Positions 31,936 to 40,629 of a stretch of 52,159 nt of DNA are shown here, one piece after another. This DNA is from Oscillospiraceae bacterium (GTDB lineage Bacteria > Bacillota > Clostridia > Oscillospirales > Ruminococcaceae). Every line of letters begins with the position of its first letter. Position 1 is the stretch's first letter. The notes below the pieces were generated by a model that saw nothing but the letters and a program-made list of their open reading frames with translations, made no database searches and had not been told where the DNA came from. Location of the stretch: positions 1-52,159 of the forward strand of contig SFFD01000013.1 of the NCBI GenBank assembly GCA_004556975.1, in the 5' to 3' direction. Made by a program: the position numbers and the translations under genes.

Positions 31936-31960
31936 GATTGTTACCTCCAATGGTTCGATA

Positions 31961-31996
31961 CATATACATTTTATACAACATATAGATATTTGTCAA
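31961..31996 (-). promoter_or_regulatory. arsR operon promoter with repeated CATATA words
   Basis: Minus strand TTGACA (31991-31996), 17 bp, TAAAAT (31968-31973). Two CATATA words (31961-31966 and 31979-31984) flank the -10, spaced 18 bp, as a possible ArsR operator. Confidence 0.7.
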
Positions 31997-32029
31997 TATA
32001 TTTTCGAGAAATTTATATCTGTATTATTT

Positions 32030-32059
32030 AAAAAAGCCAAAGCGTCATGCTTCGGCTTT
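32030..32059 (-). terminator. Terminator after tRNA-Pro
   Basis: AAAGCC-AAGC / GCTT-GGCTTT stem with a 5-nt loop and T run on the minus strand, directly after the CCA end of the tRNA. Confidence 0.85.
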
Positions 32060-32063
32060 ACTT

Positions 32064-32140
32064 TGGTCGAAGTGACAGGACTCGAACCTGCAGCATCCTG
32101 CTCCCAAAGCAGGCGCGCTACCAATTGCGCTACACCTCGA
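32064..32140 (-). tRNA. tRNA-Pro (anticodon TGG)
   Basis: On the minus strand a full cloverleaf: acceptor TCGAGGT / ACTTCGA with encoded CCA; D-arm GTAGCGCAATTGGTAGCGC; anticodon stem CCTGC / GCAGG with loop TTTGGGA (anticodon TGG); T-arm with GGTTCGAGTCC. 77 nt including CCA. Confidence 0.97.
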
Positions 32141-32156
32141 AATATTAAGCTATAAC

Positions 32157-32185
32157 ATTATATAGGAAAATTTATGTTTTGTCAA
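32157..32185 (-). promoter_or_regulatory. tRNA-Pro promoter
   Basis: Minus strand TTGACA (32180-32185), 17 bp, TATAAT (32157-32162): perfect consensus, 17 bp from the tRNA 5' end. Confidence 0.9.
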
Positions 32186-32257
32186 ACTTTTTTGAATATA
32201 AAAGCTCATACCGTCCAATATTTTTTCATAAATATGATGACGGAGGCGAAGCTACTT

Positions 32258-32482
32258 ATGAATTTGCTTGCAAAACGGGAGGAAAAGGAAAGGATTAAAA
32301 GAAAAGAAAAAGAACGCGCGCAGCTTCGCGATGATATGCAAAGACTGGAGGCAGAAATTCGCCGAAATGAGTCGCTGTTCAATATTGTGACGGATGAAAA
32401 TTTGATAGAAGCGCTTATTTTTGAACAAAGCGCCAATGAAGCGCGTATGAATTATCTTTTGCAGCAAGCCAGAAGCATTTAA
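32258..32482 (+). CDS. DUF2508 (YaaL-like) small protein
   Basis: 74 residues from ATG 32258 (SD GGAGG, 11 nt away). A charged helix (KREEKERIKRKEKERAQ) leads into IRRNESLFNIVTDENLIEALI and the end NYLLQQARSI, which matches the VTDPDLID...YLL pattern of YaaL/DUF2508 proteins. In other Bacillota yaaL lies near recR; here it lies alone next to a tRNA gene. Function unknown. A longer in-frame start (32174) would overlap the tRNA promoter and has no SD. Confidence 0.75.
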   Translation: MNLLAKREEKERIKRKEKERAQLRDDMQRLEAEIRRNESLFNIVTDENLIEALIFEQSANEARMNYLLQQARSI

Positions 32483-32576
32483 AACAAAAAGGCACGGCAC
32501 ATATCGGCTTTTTGGGCGAGCGCGCAGGGGTAAAATTTGAGCACCGTTTTATAAAGCGCAAATAAGGAAAAACAGT

Positions 32577-32616
32577 AAAGCGAAGCCGCGGCGAAATTTC
32601 GCCGCGGCTTCGCTTT
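32577..32616. terminator. 40-nt perfect palindrome, bidirectional terminator
   Basis: AAAGCGAAGCCGCGGCGAAA (32577-32596) is followed at once by its exact complement (32597-32616), with no formal loop. T-rich sequence follows on the plus strand. It separates the convergent yaaL-like and hsp20 genes. Confidence 0.8.
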
Positions 32617-32650
32617 CTTTTCTTTTGGCAGAAGACCGTAAAAAGAGTGA

Positions 32651-33088
32651 TTACTGAATCTCAAGGTGCTTGTTTTCAGGCTTTTGTTCAACAAGCTTCG
32701 GCATTTCAAGAGTGAGCACGCCGTTTTCAAAGCGGGCTTTAATATTGGAAACATCAACGCCGGTGGTGTCATAAGAACGTTTGAAAGAACCGCTTCTGCG
32801 TTCACGCATTATGAAGTTACCGTCTTTATCTTTTTCTTCGTGCTCATAATTGCGGTTTGCACTTATGGTAAGATAGCCGTCTTCAATTTCAACATCAATG
32901 TCTTCCTTTTTGAATCCCGGAAGCTCTGCCTCAAGAACATATTCGTTCTCTTTTTCTTTAATATCGGTTCTGATGAAGGGTTCATTTCTGAATTCGGGGT
33001 GACCGAACATTGCACGTTCCATCATATCAAAATCATGGAAGGGGTCAAAAATCTCATTTTCATTTTTACGATAAGGCTTAAGCAACAT
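32651..33088 (-). CDS. Hsp20 / alpha-crystallin small heat-shock protein
   Basis: 145 residues; SD GGAGG precedes ATG 33088. ATP-independent holdase chaperone. N-terminal arm with DPFHDFDMMERAMFG, alpha-crystallin domain from ENEYVLEAELPGFKKEDIDVEIEDG to ENGVLTLEMPK, then the C-terminal extension (EIQ end). A CIRCE element 150-180 bp upstream indicates HrcA control. Two TGAGCACG words lie in the gene (32713 and 32839). Confidence 0.95.
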   Translation of the reverse strand: MLLKPYRKNENEIFDPFHDFDMMERAMFGHPEFRNEPFIRTDIKEKENEYVLEAELPGFKKEDIDVEIEDGYLTISANRNYEHEEKDKDGNFIMRERRSGSFKRSYDTTGVDVSNIKARFENGVLTLEMPKLVEQKPENKHLEIQ

Positions 33089-33241
33089 AATAAATTCCTC
33101 CAGTACAAATTATCTATTTAATGGGTAATTATAAAATTTATTTTGTTCTCTTCGGGAATCTTTTCTTTCCCTTTCGAACAACTATATTGTACTGCCGTTT
33201 TTTTAAAAATGATGCTATATTTTGTTAAGCAAATGTTAATT

Positions 33242-33268
33242 TTAGCACTCTAATAACATGACTGCTAA
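33242..33268. promoter_or_regulatory. CIRCE operator (HrcA site) upstream of hsp20
   Basis: TTAGCACTC (33242-33250), 9 nt, GACTGCTAA (33260-33268): the consensus TTAGCACTC-N9-GAGTGCTAA with one mismatch. On the minus strand a TTGACG lies just before it (in the end of the ABC gene) and a TGTTAT inside it, so the operator overlaps the likely -10. Confidence 0.9.
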
Positions 33269-33278
33269 AACTTTTTCG

Positions 33279-35039
33279 TCAATCCTCGGCAAGCTTTTGC
33301 AGGCGGTAATAAACGCCTTTCTTTGCCATAAGTTCATCGTGGCTGCCCTGCTCAACAATGCCTTCATCACCAAGAACAATAATGATTTTGGCGCCGCGGA
33401 TTGTACTTAAACGATGCGCTATTGTGAATACCGTGCGCCCTTTGGAAAGGCGCTCAAGGCTTTGCTGAACAAGGCGCTCGCTTTCATTGTCAAGGGCAGA
33501 GGTCGCCTCGTCAAGAATAAGCACCGGCGGGTTTTTAAGAAAAACCCGGGCGATGGAAATCCTTTGTTTTTGCCCGCCGGAAAGTTTTATTCCGCGTTCC
33601 CCTACATAGGTTTCATAGCCCTCATCCAATTCGCTGATAAATTCGTCGGCGCCCGCAAGTTTAGCCGCCTCGATAACTTCGTCATAGGTCGCATCCGGTT
33701 TGCCGTAAAGAATGTTGTCGTAAATCGTACCGGAAAAAAGATAAACATCCTGCTGAACAACGCCGATGCTGCTGCGCAGGCTTGAAAGAGTGATTTTGCG
33801 TATATCCCTTCCGTCAAGCAGCACTTCGCCCTCCGTAACATCATAGAATCGGGGGATAAGGTTGGAAAGTGTGGTCTTTCCGCCGCCTGAAGGACCCACA
33901 AGGGCTACATTGTCGCCGGGGTGAACGTGCAGATTTATTTTTGACAGAACTTCATTTTTTGAATCGCTGTATGTAAAGCCTACATTGCGAAGCTCAATGT
34001 CGCCTACAACATTTTCAATGGGGGCTGCATCGGAAGCGTCCTTGATTTCAGGTTCAACATCCATGATTTCATAAAATCTTTCAATTCCGGTAAGTCCCTG
34101 CATAAAGGTTTCGGTAAACTGGGCAAGGCGGCTTACGGTATTGAGCAGCACTGTGGTATAAAGAAGATATGCCATATAGTCGCCGGGAGTGATTTTTCCT
34201 TTCATAAGAAAAACAGCGCCAAGCGCAACAACCATGATATACATAAGACCGTCAAAAAGACGGATTACGCAGTGAAGTTTTCCCAAAGAACGGTATGCCT
34301 TGCGCTTTATGTTCAAAAAAGCTTCGTTGCCTTTTTGAAACTTTTTCTTTTCCATTTCTTCGTTGGCAAAGCTTTGCACAACGCGGATTCCGAGAAGGCT
34401 GTCTTCAATCTGGGCGTTTATTTCACCGATTTGAGAACGCTCACTGTAAAAATTATTGCGAAGCTCATGCCGAAGCTTCAGCACGATAAAGCCGAGTATC
34501 GGTATCATAACATAAATGAACAGAGTCAAGGGAACGTTTACGTTAAGAAGGATTATAAGAGAAGCAAAGAATTTTACAACGCCGATAAGTATTTCTTCCG
34601 GTGCATGATGAGAAAATTCCGTTACATCAAAAAGGTCTTTGGTGAGGCGGCTCATAAGCTGGCCGACTTTTGTGTTGCTGTAAAAGCTAAAGCTCATTTC
34701 CTGAAGATGGGCAAAAAGGTCGCGGCGCATATCGGCTTCAAGTCTGGCGCCCATCATATGCCCTATGTTTGTCATAAAATAGTTTGCCGCCGTGTCGATT
34801 ATGCGCAAAACAATGTATACCGCGCAGACCTTAAGAATAAGAGCCACGGTAAGGCTTGCGGCGTTATTCTGTGCGGTGTTTGTGATATTACGCACTATTA
34901 CGGGAAGAACAATATCGCAAACAGTAGTAAGAGAGGCACAGAAAAGGTCAAGGGCAAGGGTGGGCAAATATGGTTTATAATACGGCAAAAACCGTTTTAT
35001 ATAGCCTTTTTCTTTGGATTTTTCTGCTTTCGCACTCAT
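33279..35039 (-). CDS. ABC exporter, fused membrane and ATPase domains
   Basis: 586 residues from ATG 35039 (SD GGAGG 12 nt upstream; a longer start at 35138 lacks an SD). Six membrane helices in residues 20-310, then the nucleotide-binding domain: Walker A GPSGGGKTT, Q-loop VVQQDVYLFSGTI, signature LSGGQKQR, Walker B VLILDEATSALD, and the H-loop in FTIAHRLSTI. It is the MsbA/YknU-like half-transporter type and should work as a dimer. It is a single gene here, so a homodimer is likely. Substrate unknown. Confidence 0.95.
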   Translation of the reverse strand: MSAKAEKSKEKGYIKRFLPYYKPYLPTLALDLFCASLTTVCDIVLPVIVRNITNTAQNNAASLTVALILKVCAVYIVLRIIDTAANYFMTNIGHMMGARLEADMRRDLFAHLQEMSFSFYSNTKVGQLMSRLTKDLFDVTEFSHHAPEEILIGVVKFFASLIILLNVNVPLTLFIYVMIPILGFIVLKLRHELRNNFYSERSQIGEINAQIEDSLLGIRVVQSFANEEMEKKKFQKGNEAFLNIKRKAYRSLGKLHCVIRLFDGLMYIMVVALGAVFLMKGKITPGDYMAYLLYTTVLLNTVSRLAQFTETFMQGLTGIERFYEIMDVEPEIKDASDAAPIENVVGDIELRNVGFTYSDSKNEVLSKINLHVHPGDNVALVGPSGGGKTTLSNLIPRFYDVTEGEVLLDGRDIRKITLSSLRSSIGVVQQDVYLFSGTIYDNILYGKPDATYDEVIEAAKLAGADEFISELDEGYETYVGERGIKLSGGQKQRISIARVFLKNPPVLILDEATSALDNESERLVQQSLERLSKGRTVFTIAHRLSTIRGAKIIIVLGDEGIVEQGSHDELMAKKGVYYRLQKLAED

Positions 35040-35115
35040 TTTATTTTTTAACCTCCGTAAACAATTATGCTCCCTCAAAAAAATAAAAGAGGGAGCGGGT
35101 TCTGTATATATTTTA

Positions 35116-35895
35116 TTATATAATGAATAATTTTGCAAGATAAATTATAAAAATATGCAGCGGATAAAAGCCGTATCCAAGCCACCGCGGAATTTTTATT
35201 TCGCTTTTTGTATTCGCCAGCATAAGCGGCAGCGCCAAAACCGCAAAGCCCTGAGCGTTAAGTGAAATTCCCATAAAAACGCAGTTGGGGGTGTCCATAA
35301 AGGAAGCAAGAAGGTAAATTCCTATAACAAGCCCGAAAGCATCTGCGCTTTTTTGACATAAAACATACATAAGCACCATCAGGACAACGCCGTATAGGGA
35401 ATATTCAAAACCCTCCCAAAGCGAAGCAACGGAAACAATGCCGAAAACAAGCCAATTTTTATTTTTAAGCGCTTCAATGGCAAAAAGGGCAAGCAGCATT
35501 GTAAAACCGACATTCAGCCGAAGATTTGAAGCAACGGTTGAAACAGCACCGCCGAATGTTCCGTAATTTATTGGGTCAAAAAGCTGGTTTGTATTGTAAG
35601 GGAAGAAAGCAAGGGAGTAAAAAGGCTGAGAAACAAAAGAAAAAATCAAAAGACGGATTGCATATTTTTTCGGGTTCTTTGTATATATGCACCCTGTGGC
35701 AAGGCAGTATGCAAAAAGAGGAAAAGCAATGCGCCCGATTATTCTTAGCCACATTTTATCCGGAAAAAACACATAGCCGATGTGGTCAACAGCCATGGTG
35801 ACGAATGCGGTTATTTTCAAAAGCCCTGTGTCGCGGTTTGTTTTAACGGAGGGTTCAGCTGTGCAGTCGGTTGTTGGCTTCGGAAACACAGTCAC
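35116..35895 (-). CDS. TraX-family integral membrane protein
   Basis: 259 residues from GTG 35895, chosen because SD GGAGGG lies 8 nt upstream; an earlier GTG (35925) has none. TraX proteins are multi-helix membrane proteins related to acyltransferases (F-pilin acetylation in E. coli), widespread in Bacillota with unknown role. Typical parts: LLKITAFVTMAVDHIGYVFF at the start, RIIGRIAFPLFAYCL, and GYGFYPLHIFIIYL at the end. It overlaps the end of the MreB-like gene by 41 bp in another frame, so the two are co-transcribed. Confidence 0.9.
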   Translation of the reverse strand: MTVFPKPTTDCTAEPSVKTNRDTGLLKITAFVTMAVDHIGYVFFPDKMWLRIIGRIAFPLFAYCLATGCIYTKNPKKYAIRLLIFSFVSQPFYSLAFFPYNTNQLFDPINYGTFGGAVSTVASNLRLNVGFTMLLALFAIEALKNKNWLVFGIVSVASLWEGFEYSLYGVVLMVLMYVLCQKSADAFGLVIGIYLLASFMDTPNCVFMGISLNAQGFAVLALPLMLANTKSEIKIPRWLGYGFYPLHIFIIYLAKLFII

Positions 35896-36871
35896 GAAGG
35901 TATCCCTCCAGCTTGAAAGATTCACCGGTACCTATAGCTACACATTCTTCCGGATTTTCAGCGACAGTACACTTTAAATTGAAACGGTTTGAAAAATATT
36001 TGTCAAGACCGTTAAGGCGGGAACCGCCGCCGGTCATAAGAATTCCGTTTGTTTTAACGTCTCCCGCAAGTTCCGGAGGGGTCTTTTCAAAGACCTTCTG
36101 CACCGCGGCGGCAAGCTGCGCCGCAAGATCATAAAATACATCCGAAAGTTCCTGCCAGCTTAAAGTAACCCGCCCGGGAAGACCGGTAAGCAGATTTCTG
36201 CCTTTCACCTCAAATGTGCGGTCATCATCAAAGTTCCAGCAGGTTCCTATGGCCTTTTTTGCTTCTTCCGCCATTCTTTGCCCTATAAGAAGACCGTACT
36301 TCATACGGACGTAGTGAATGATTTCTTCATCAAATCTGTTTCCGGCAATTTTTACGGAGTGCTTGCACACTACGCCCGAAAGGGAAAGCAGAGCAATATC
36401 CGTTGTGCCGCCGCCGATGTCGATAATAAAATGTCCGTCGGGCTTTGATATATCAAGTCCGGCGCCGAGCGCGGCGGCAACCGGTTCTTCAATAAGAAAA
36501 ACCTTTCTTGCGCCGGCGGAAACCGCGGCGTCAACAACCGCGCGCTGCTCAACATCGGTAATGATGCTGGGCACGCAAATGGCAACGCGGGGCTTAAAAT
36601 AGCTTTCTCCGCAGACCTTTTTTAAGGCATAGCGTATAAGCTCGTTCGTAAGGCGATAGTTTGATATAACGCCGCCGCCCATAGGGCAGACGGCAGAAAT
36701 GAATGCAGGCGTTCTGCCAAGCATTTTGTGGGCCTCCGAACATATGGCGACAATTTCGCCGGTATCGTTGTTTACGGCAACAATATTCGGTTCGCGGAAA
36801 AGAACTCCGCGGTCGGGGTCATATGCGATTATTTTTGTTGTTCCAAGATCTATTCCTATATCAGCAGGCAT
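35855..36871 (-). CDS. MreB/Mbl-like actin homologue
   Basis: 338 residues; SD GGAGAAATG region precedes ATG 36871. MreB filaments guide lateral cell-wall growth. Nucleotide-binding motifs: GIDLGTTKIIAY (phosphate 1), IIDIGGGTTDIALL (phosphate 2), and LMTGGGSRLNGLDKYF (adenosine), with VCVPSII-type and IEEPVAAALGAG segments between. No mreC, mreD or minCD follows; the next gene is traX, so this is probably an extra MreB/Mbl-type paralogue. Confidence 0.93.
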   Translation of the reverse strand: MPADIGIDLGTTKIIAYDPDRGVLFREPNIVAVNNDTGEIVAICSEAHKMLGRTPAFISAVCPMGGGVISNYRLTNELIRYALKKVCGESYFKPRVAICVPSIITDVEQRAVVDAAVSAGARKVFLIEEPVAAALGAGLDISKPDGHFIIDIGGGTTDIALLSLSGVVCKHSVKIAGNRFDEEIIHYVRMKYGLLIGQRMAEEAKKAIGTCWNFDDDRTFEVKGRNLLTGLPGRVTLSWQELSDVFYDLAAQLAAAVQKVFEKTPPELAGDVKTNGILMTGGGSRLNGLDKYFSNRFNLKCTVAENPEECVAIGTGESFKLEGYLRDCVSEANNRLHS

Positions 36872-36935
36872 TTCATTTCTCCGTAAAAGTAAACAGTAGA
36901 TAGTAAATTAAGTACAATTACAATAATATATAATA

Positions 36936-36964
36936 AGATTAAAGCATAAACAGGCGCTTGTCAA
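36936..36964 (-). promoter_or_regulatory. Promoter of the mreB-like/traX operon
   Basis: Minus strand TTGACA (36959-36964), 17 bp, TAATCT (36936-36941). Confidence 0.6.
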
Positions 36965-37004
36965 TTATCATTTTATTAAAAATTTCTTAAAAACAGAGCG
37001 CATT

Positions 37005-39215
37005 TCAATGTTCCTCAAGCATATAGCGAAGATTTGTGAATCTTCCGGCACGGCGGTTGTTGTCAACCATGGAATAAACCGCTTTGCTGTCGCCCACAAG
37101 GATAAGCAGCTTTTTTGCCCTTGTAACCGCGGTATAGAGCAGGTTGCGGTAGCAAAGACGGGAATTTACCTCCATAAGGGGAATTATGACTGCTTCAAAC
37201 TCGTTGCCCTGGCTTTTGTGAACGGTTATGGCGTATGCGTGGTCAAGTTCGCCTGCATTGTCATACGGATAATCCGCCACACGGTCGTCAAAGCGAATAG
37301 CCATAAGGCGAAGCATGGGGTCCATTTTTTCGATTATTCCGATATCGCCGTTGAATATTCCCTGGCCCATTTCTCCGTCGTCCTTTTTCCAGACCATATC
37401 ATAGTTGTTCCGCACCTGCATGACTTTGTCGCCCTCGCGAAAAAGGCGGCCGTTTTGAGTATATTCCTTTTTGTCCTTTGAGGGCGGATTAAGCGCTTTC
37501 TGTAAAGCAATATTAAGCCCCCAGGTGCCCGCTTCGCCGCGTTTTCCGGGGCAAAGCACCTGAATATCCCACATAGGAGAAAGATTATATGCTTTCGGAA
37601 GGCGCTTTTCGCAAAGCTGGCAAACAGTTGCGGCACATTCCGCTTCCGACTTTCGCGGAAGAAAGAAAAAGTCGTTGTCGCGGCTTTCAAGGCAGGGGTA
37701 TTCCCCGTTAACAATGTCGTGGGCATTTGTTACTATCATGCTTTCAGCCGCCTGACGGAAGATGGTGTTCAGGGTGACAGACGGCAGAATGTCAGAGGCA
37801 AGCAAGTCATGCAGAACATTGCCTGCTCCTACGGAGGGAAGCTGGTCCGAATCCCCAACCATAATGAGCCTGCAGGAAAACGAAAGTGCCCTTAAAAGAG
37901 AATTAAAAAGCAGGCTGTCTACCATAGACATTTCGTCCACAATAAGTGTATCGCATTTAAGCGGATTTTTTTCATTTTTGCGAAAAACCGGGTGCATTTC
38001 ATCGGAGGAATAGTCCACTTCCAAAAGGCGGTGTATGGTTTTTGCCTCTTTTCCGGTAAGCTCCGTAAGACGTTTTGCGGCGCGGCCTGTGGGCGCAGCA
38101 AGCATAACGGCGTCGCCTTGCTGTTCCAACAGGTGAATAAGGGCGTTAAGAGTTGTGGTCTTGCCTGTGCCGGGTCCGCCGGTAAGCACGAACACATGAT
38201 TGCGCACAGCTTCGCGCAGCGCCTTTTTCTGCAGTGGGTCATACTCAATGCCAAGTTCGCTTTCAAGCAGCTCTATGGAACTGTTCAAAGAAGAGTCACT
38301 TTCGGAGCAAAGGTCGTGCAGCATCATGCGAAGGCGTCCTGCGGACGCGGTTTCTGCTTCAAAAAATTCGGGAAGATAGATAAACTGCCGTCCGTTACGG
38401 TAATATTCCTCAAGTTCGTGCTGGTGCACAAGCTCATCAAGCGCGTCCGCCATGGCGTCACTTTCGCCTAAAACCCCGGCAGCCGCAGGCAAAAGCCTTT
38501 CTGCCGGAAGACAGGTATGACCGTTGTCAAGATTATGCACAAGCACAAATTTTATTCCCGCTTTAAGCCTGCGAATATCATCCGCTTTGCCGCGCTTCAT
38601 AAAAATTTCGTCCGCTTCGGCAAAATCAAGCCCTATATCCGGGTCGCAAAGCAGGTATGGGTTTTCGACGATAAAATCCATTGCGGATGCGCCCCATTTT
38701 TTCCATGCGCGAACGGCAACCGCCGCAGGCAGACCGAAATCCTGCAGAGCGGTCATAACCTTGCGCGCGCCGAAGGCACGCTGAAACTGGGCATTTATTT
38801 CTAAAGCCATTTTTTCAGAAACACCTTTTACCCTTGCAAGCTGTTTCGGGTCGTTTTCAATGGTTTCAATAGTATATTCTCCGAAAGCGTCTGCAATGCG
38901 GTTTGCAAGAGCGGGACCAACGCCTTTAAAAGAACCGCCCCCAAGGTATTTTCGGATTGCGGAAACAGAAGCGGGAAGCCTTCTTTCACAAACCAAGGCA
39001 CGGAACTGGCTGCCGTAATTAGGATGAGAAGCAAAGCTTCCCGTAAGTGAAACTTCTTCGCCTGCTTCAACGGCGCCAAGCTCGCCCACAACGGTGACAA
39101 GTTCGCCTTTCATATCAAGGTCAAAAACAACAAAGCCGCTTTCCGGCTTATAACATACAATGTTTTCTACCGTTCCGGAAATCTGCTCGGTTTCAAGCTT
39201 ATCGTTCCTTACCAT
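37005..39215 (-). CDS. recD2: RecD2-type SF1 DNA helicase
   Basis: 736 residues if started at ATG 39215 (weak SD AGGCGG); ATG 39245 would add ten residues but has no SD. 5'-3' helicase involved in DNA repair or mismatch processing in bacteria without RecBCD. N-terminal OB-like and helix-hairpin-helix regions (FKGVGPALANRIADAFGEYT, RVKGVSEKMALEI), then Walker A GGPGTGKTTT, DEMSMVD (Walker B), GDSDQLPSVG, and C-terminal AYAITVHKSQGNEF and LYTAVTRAKKLL. It follows the small gene at 39264 by 48 bp, so probably co-transcribed. Confidence 0.95.
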   Translation of the reverse strand: MVRNDKLETEQISGTVENIVCYKPESGFVVFDLDMKGELVTVVGELGAVEAGEEVSLTGSFASHPNYGSQFRALVCERRLPASVSAIRKYLGGGSFKGVGPALANRIADAFGEYTIETIENDPKQLARVKGVSEKMALEINAQFQRAFGARKVMTALQDFGLPAAVAVRAWKKWGASAMDFIVENPYLLCDPDIGLDFAEADEIFMKRGKADDIRRLKAGIKFVLVHNLDNGHTCLPAERLLPAAAGVLGESDAMADALDELVHQHELEEYYRNGRQFIYLPEFFEAETASAGRLRMMLHDLCSESDSSLNSSIELLESELGIEYDPLQKKALREAVRNHVFVLTGGPGTGKTTTLNALIHLLEQQGDAVMLAAPTGRAAKRLTELTGKEAKTIHRLLEVDYSSDEMHPVFRKNEKNPLKCDTLIVDEMSMVDSLLFNSLLRALSFSCRLIMVGDSDQLPSVGAGNVLHDLLASDILPSVTLNTIFRQAAESMIVTNAHDIVNGEYPCLESRDNDFFFLPRKSEAECAATVCQLCEKRLPKAYNLSPMWDIQVLCPGKRGEAGTWGLNIALQKALNPPSKDKKEYTQNGRLFREGDKVMQVRNNYDMVWKKDDGEMGQGIFNGDIGIIEKMDPMLRLMAIRFDDRVADYPYDNAGELDHAYAITVHKSQGNEFEAVIIPLMEVNSRLCYRNLLYTAVTRAKKLLILVGDSKAVYSMVDNNRRAGRFTNLRYMLEEH

Positions 39216-39263
39216 AACAAAACCGCCTGCTTTTTTAGAATTCATAAAATCAAGATTATATAA

Positions 39264-39623
39264 TTATATATCTTTTTCTTCGTTCTGTAAACCAAGCATA
39301 AGCGCTGTTTCAAGCTCTTTTTCGTTTTCCGCGGCGGTGCAGTAAAAGCGCCGGCAGAGATTAAAGCAAATTCTTTTTGCTTCGGCGCTTGCCGCACGGC
39401 AGTCAAGAATGACCTTTCCGCTGACGGGGTCTGCTTCAGCAAGGGCGGCGCGAACCGATTCCTCAAGGGTTTCTTCATTGACAGAGGAAACATCCGCAAT
39501 AAAAAACACGCATTTTTTCATATTGCACTTTATGCTTTGGCGCAAAAGCCATTGTGACGCTTCAATCATTCCAAGAGAGGCAAAAAAAGTAACAATGAGC
39601 ACGGCAAGAATTTCAAGCAGCAT
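39264..39623 (-). CDS. Small protein with N-terminal membrane helix, unknown function
   Basis: 119 residues; SD GGAGG lies 11 nt before ATG 39623. Residues 1-20 (LLEILAVLIVTFFASLGMI) form a membrane helix; the remainder is soluble, with scattered Cys (CNMKKCVFF, ILDCRAA, CFNLCRRFYC). I do not recognise it. It precedes recD2 on the same strand and is divergent from the sporulation gene dpaA. Confidence 0.65.
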   Translation of the reverse strand: MLLEILAVLIVTFFASLGMIEASQWLLRQSIKCNMKKCVFFIADVSSVNEETLEESVRAALAEADPVSGKVILDCRAASAEAKRICFNLCRRFYCTAAENEKELETALMLGLQNEEKDI

Positions 39624-39684
39624 GGCAAAAGCAGCCTCCTTTCAATATTACATTTTATGAGCACGGACAGAGAAACGCTACTGT

Positions 39685-39713
39685 AACGAAAATCTAAAAA
39701 TGAGCATAGCATA
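39685..39713 (+). promoter_or_regulatory. Candidate sigma-K-type promoter of dpaAB
   Basis: CATAGCATA (39705-39713) fits the mother-cell -10 pattern CATAnnnTA, with AAC (39685-39687) 17 bp upstream fitting the AC-type -35. In Bacillus subtilis the dipicolinate synthase genes (spoVF) are sigma-K dependent, so the pattern makes sense here; it rests on a short match. Confidence 0.45.
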
Positions 39714-39744
39714 AAGCACAGGAAACACTTTGGAGGTTTCGGCA

Positions 39745-40629
39745 ATGAAAAAATATTCGTTTTACATAGCCGGCGGGGATATGCGTTTTGTATATTTGGC
39801 TAATTCTCTTGCGGCTGATGGATATACGGTTACTGCGTTTGCCCTTTCGGGAGCGGAGGGGCTTTCCGGCGACGTGATAATAAGCGGCGATTCTTCAGAA
39901 GCTGCTTTTTCAAATGTTGTGGTTCTTCCGCTTCCGTGCGACGACAGAAGGGGCAACCTGAATGCGCCTTTTGACAAAAGAGAAATTCCGCTTGCGGAAA
40001 TTGTTTCGCGCCTTGAGCACGGAACAGTGCTTGTGGGGGGAATGGTTCCGAAAAATATAAAGAACGCCGCAGAAAAGCGCGGCGTTCCGGTGATTGATTA
40101 TTTTGAAAGAGAGGAATTTGCTGTACGAAACGCCTCTTTGACTGCGGAAGCGGCTGTTGCGCTGGCGCTTGAAGCAGTAAATGAATCCATAAGTAAAATG
40201 CCCGTGCTCGTTCTGGGTCACGGAAGAATAGGCAGACTGCTCGGCAGTATGCTCAAGGCCCTTGACGCAGACGTTACCGTCGCCGCAAGGCGATATTCCG
40301 ACCTTGCATGGATACGTTCGGAGGGCAACACACCCATTGAATTTTCCCGTCTGGGCGGGAAAATAGGTGAGTTTAAAGTAATATTGAGCACGGTTCCGGC
40401 GACGGTGCTCAACAAAGACATTCTTTGCTTTGTAGATAAAGGCGCAGTAATAATCGACCTTGCCTCCATGCCCGGAAGCATTGATTTTGAAGCGGCGGAA
40501 GAGCTGGGCCTAAGGGCGGAAAGAGCTCTTGGCCTTCCCGGAAAGTTCGCCCCCAAAACTGCGGGAGAAATTGTGAAAGAAACCGTGCTCAACATTTTAG
40601 ACGAAATGGGGGAAGATGACCTTGGCTGA
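39745..40629 (+). CDS. dpaA: Dipicolinate synthase subunit A
   Basis: 294 residues from ATG 39745 (SD TTGGAGG). It makes dipicolinic acid, the Ca-chelating spore-core solute, together with DpaB in the mother cell. The N-terminal YSFYIAGGDMRFVYLANSLA and the NAD(P)-binding segment VLVLGHGRIGRLLGSMLKAL (about residues 152-172) are typical. It overlaps dpaB by 14 bp. Three TGAGCACG words fall in the gene (40014, 40385, 40584) in different reading frames. Confidence 0.95.
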   Translation: MKKYSFYIAGGDMRFVYLANSLAADGYTVTAFALSGAEGLSGDVIISGDSSEAAFSNVVVLPLPCDDRRGNLNAPFDKREIPLAEIVSRLEHGTVLVGGMVPKNIKNAAEKRGVPVIDYFEREEFAVRNASLTAEAAVALALEAVNESISKMPVLVLGHGRIGRLLGSMLKALDADVTVAARRYSDLAWIRSEGNTPIEFSRLGGKIGEFKVILSTVPATVLNKDILCFVDKGAVIIDLASMPGSIDFEAAEELGLRAERALGLPGKFAPKTAGEIVKETVLNILDEMGEDDLG

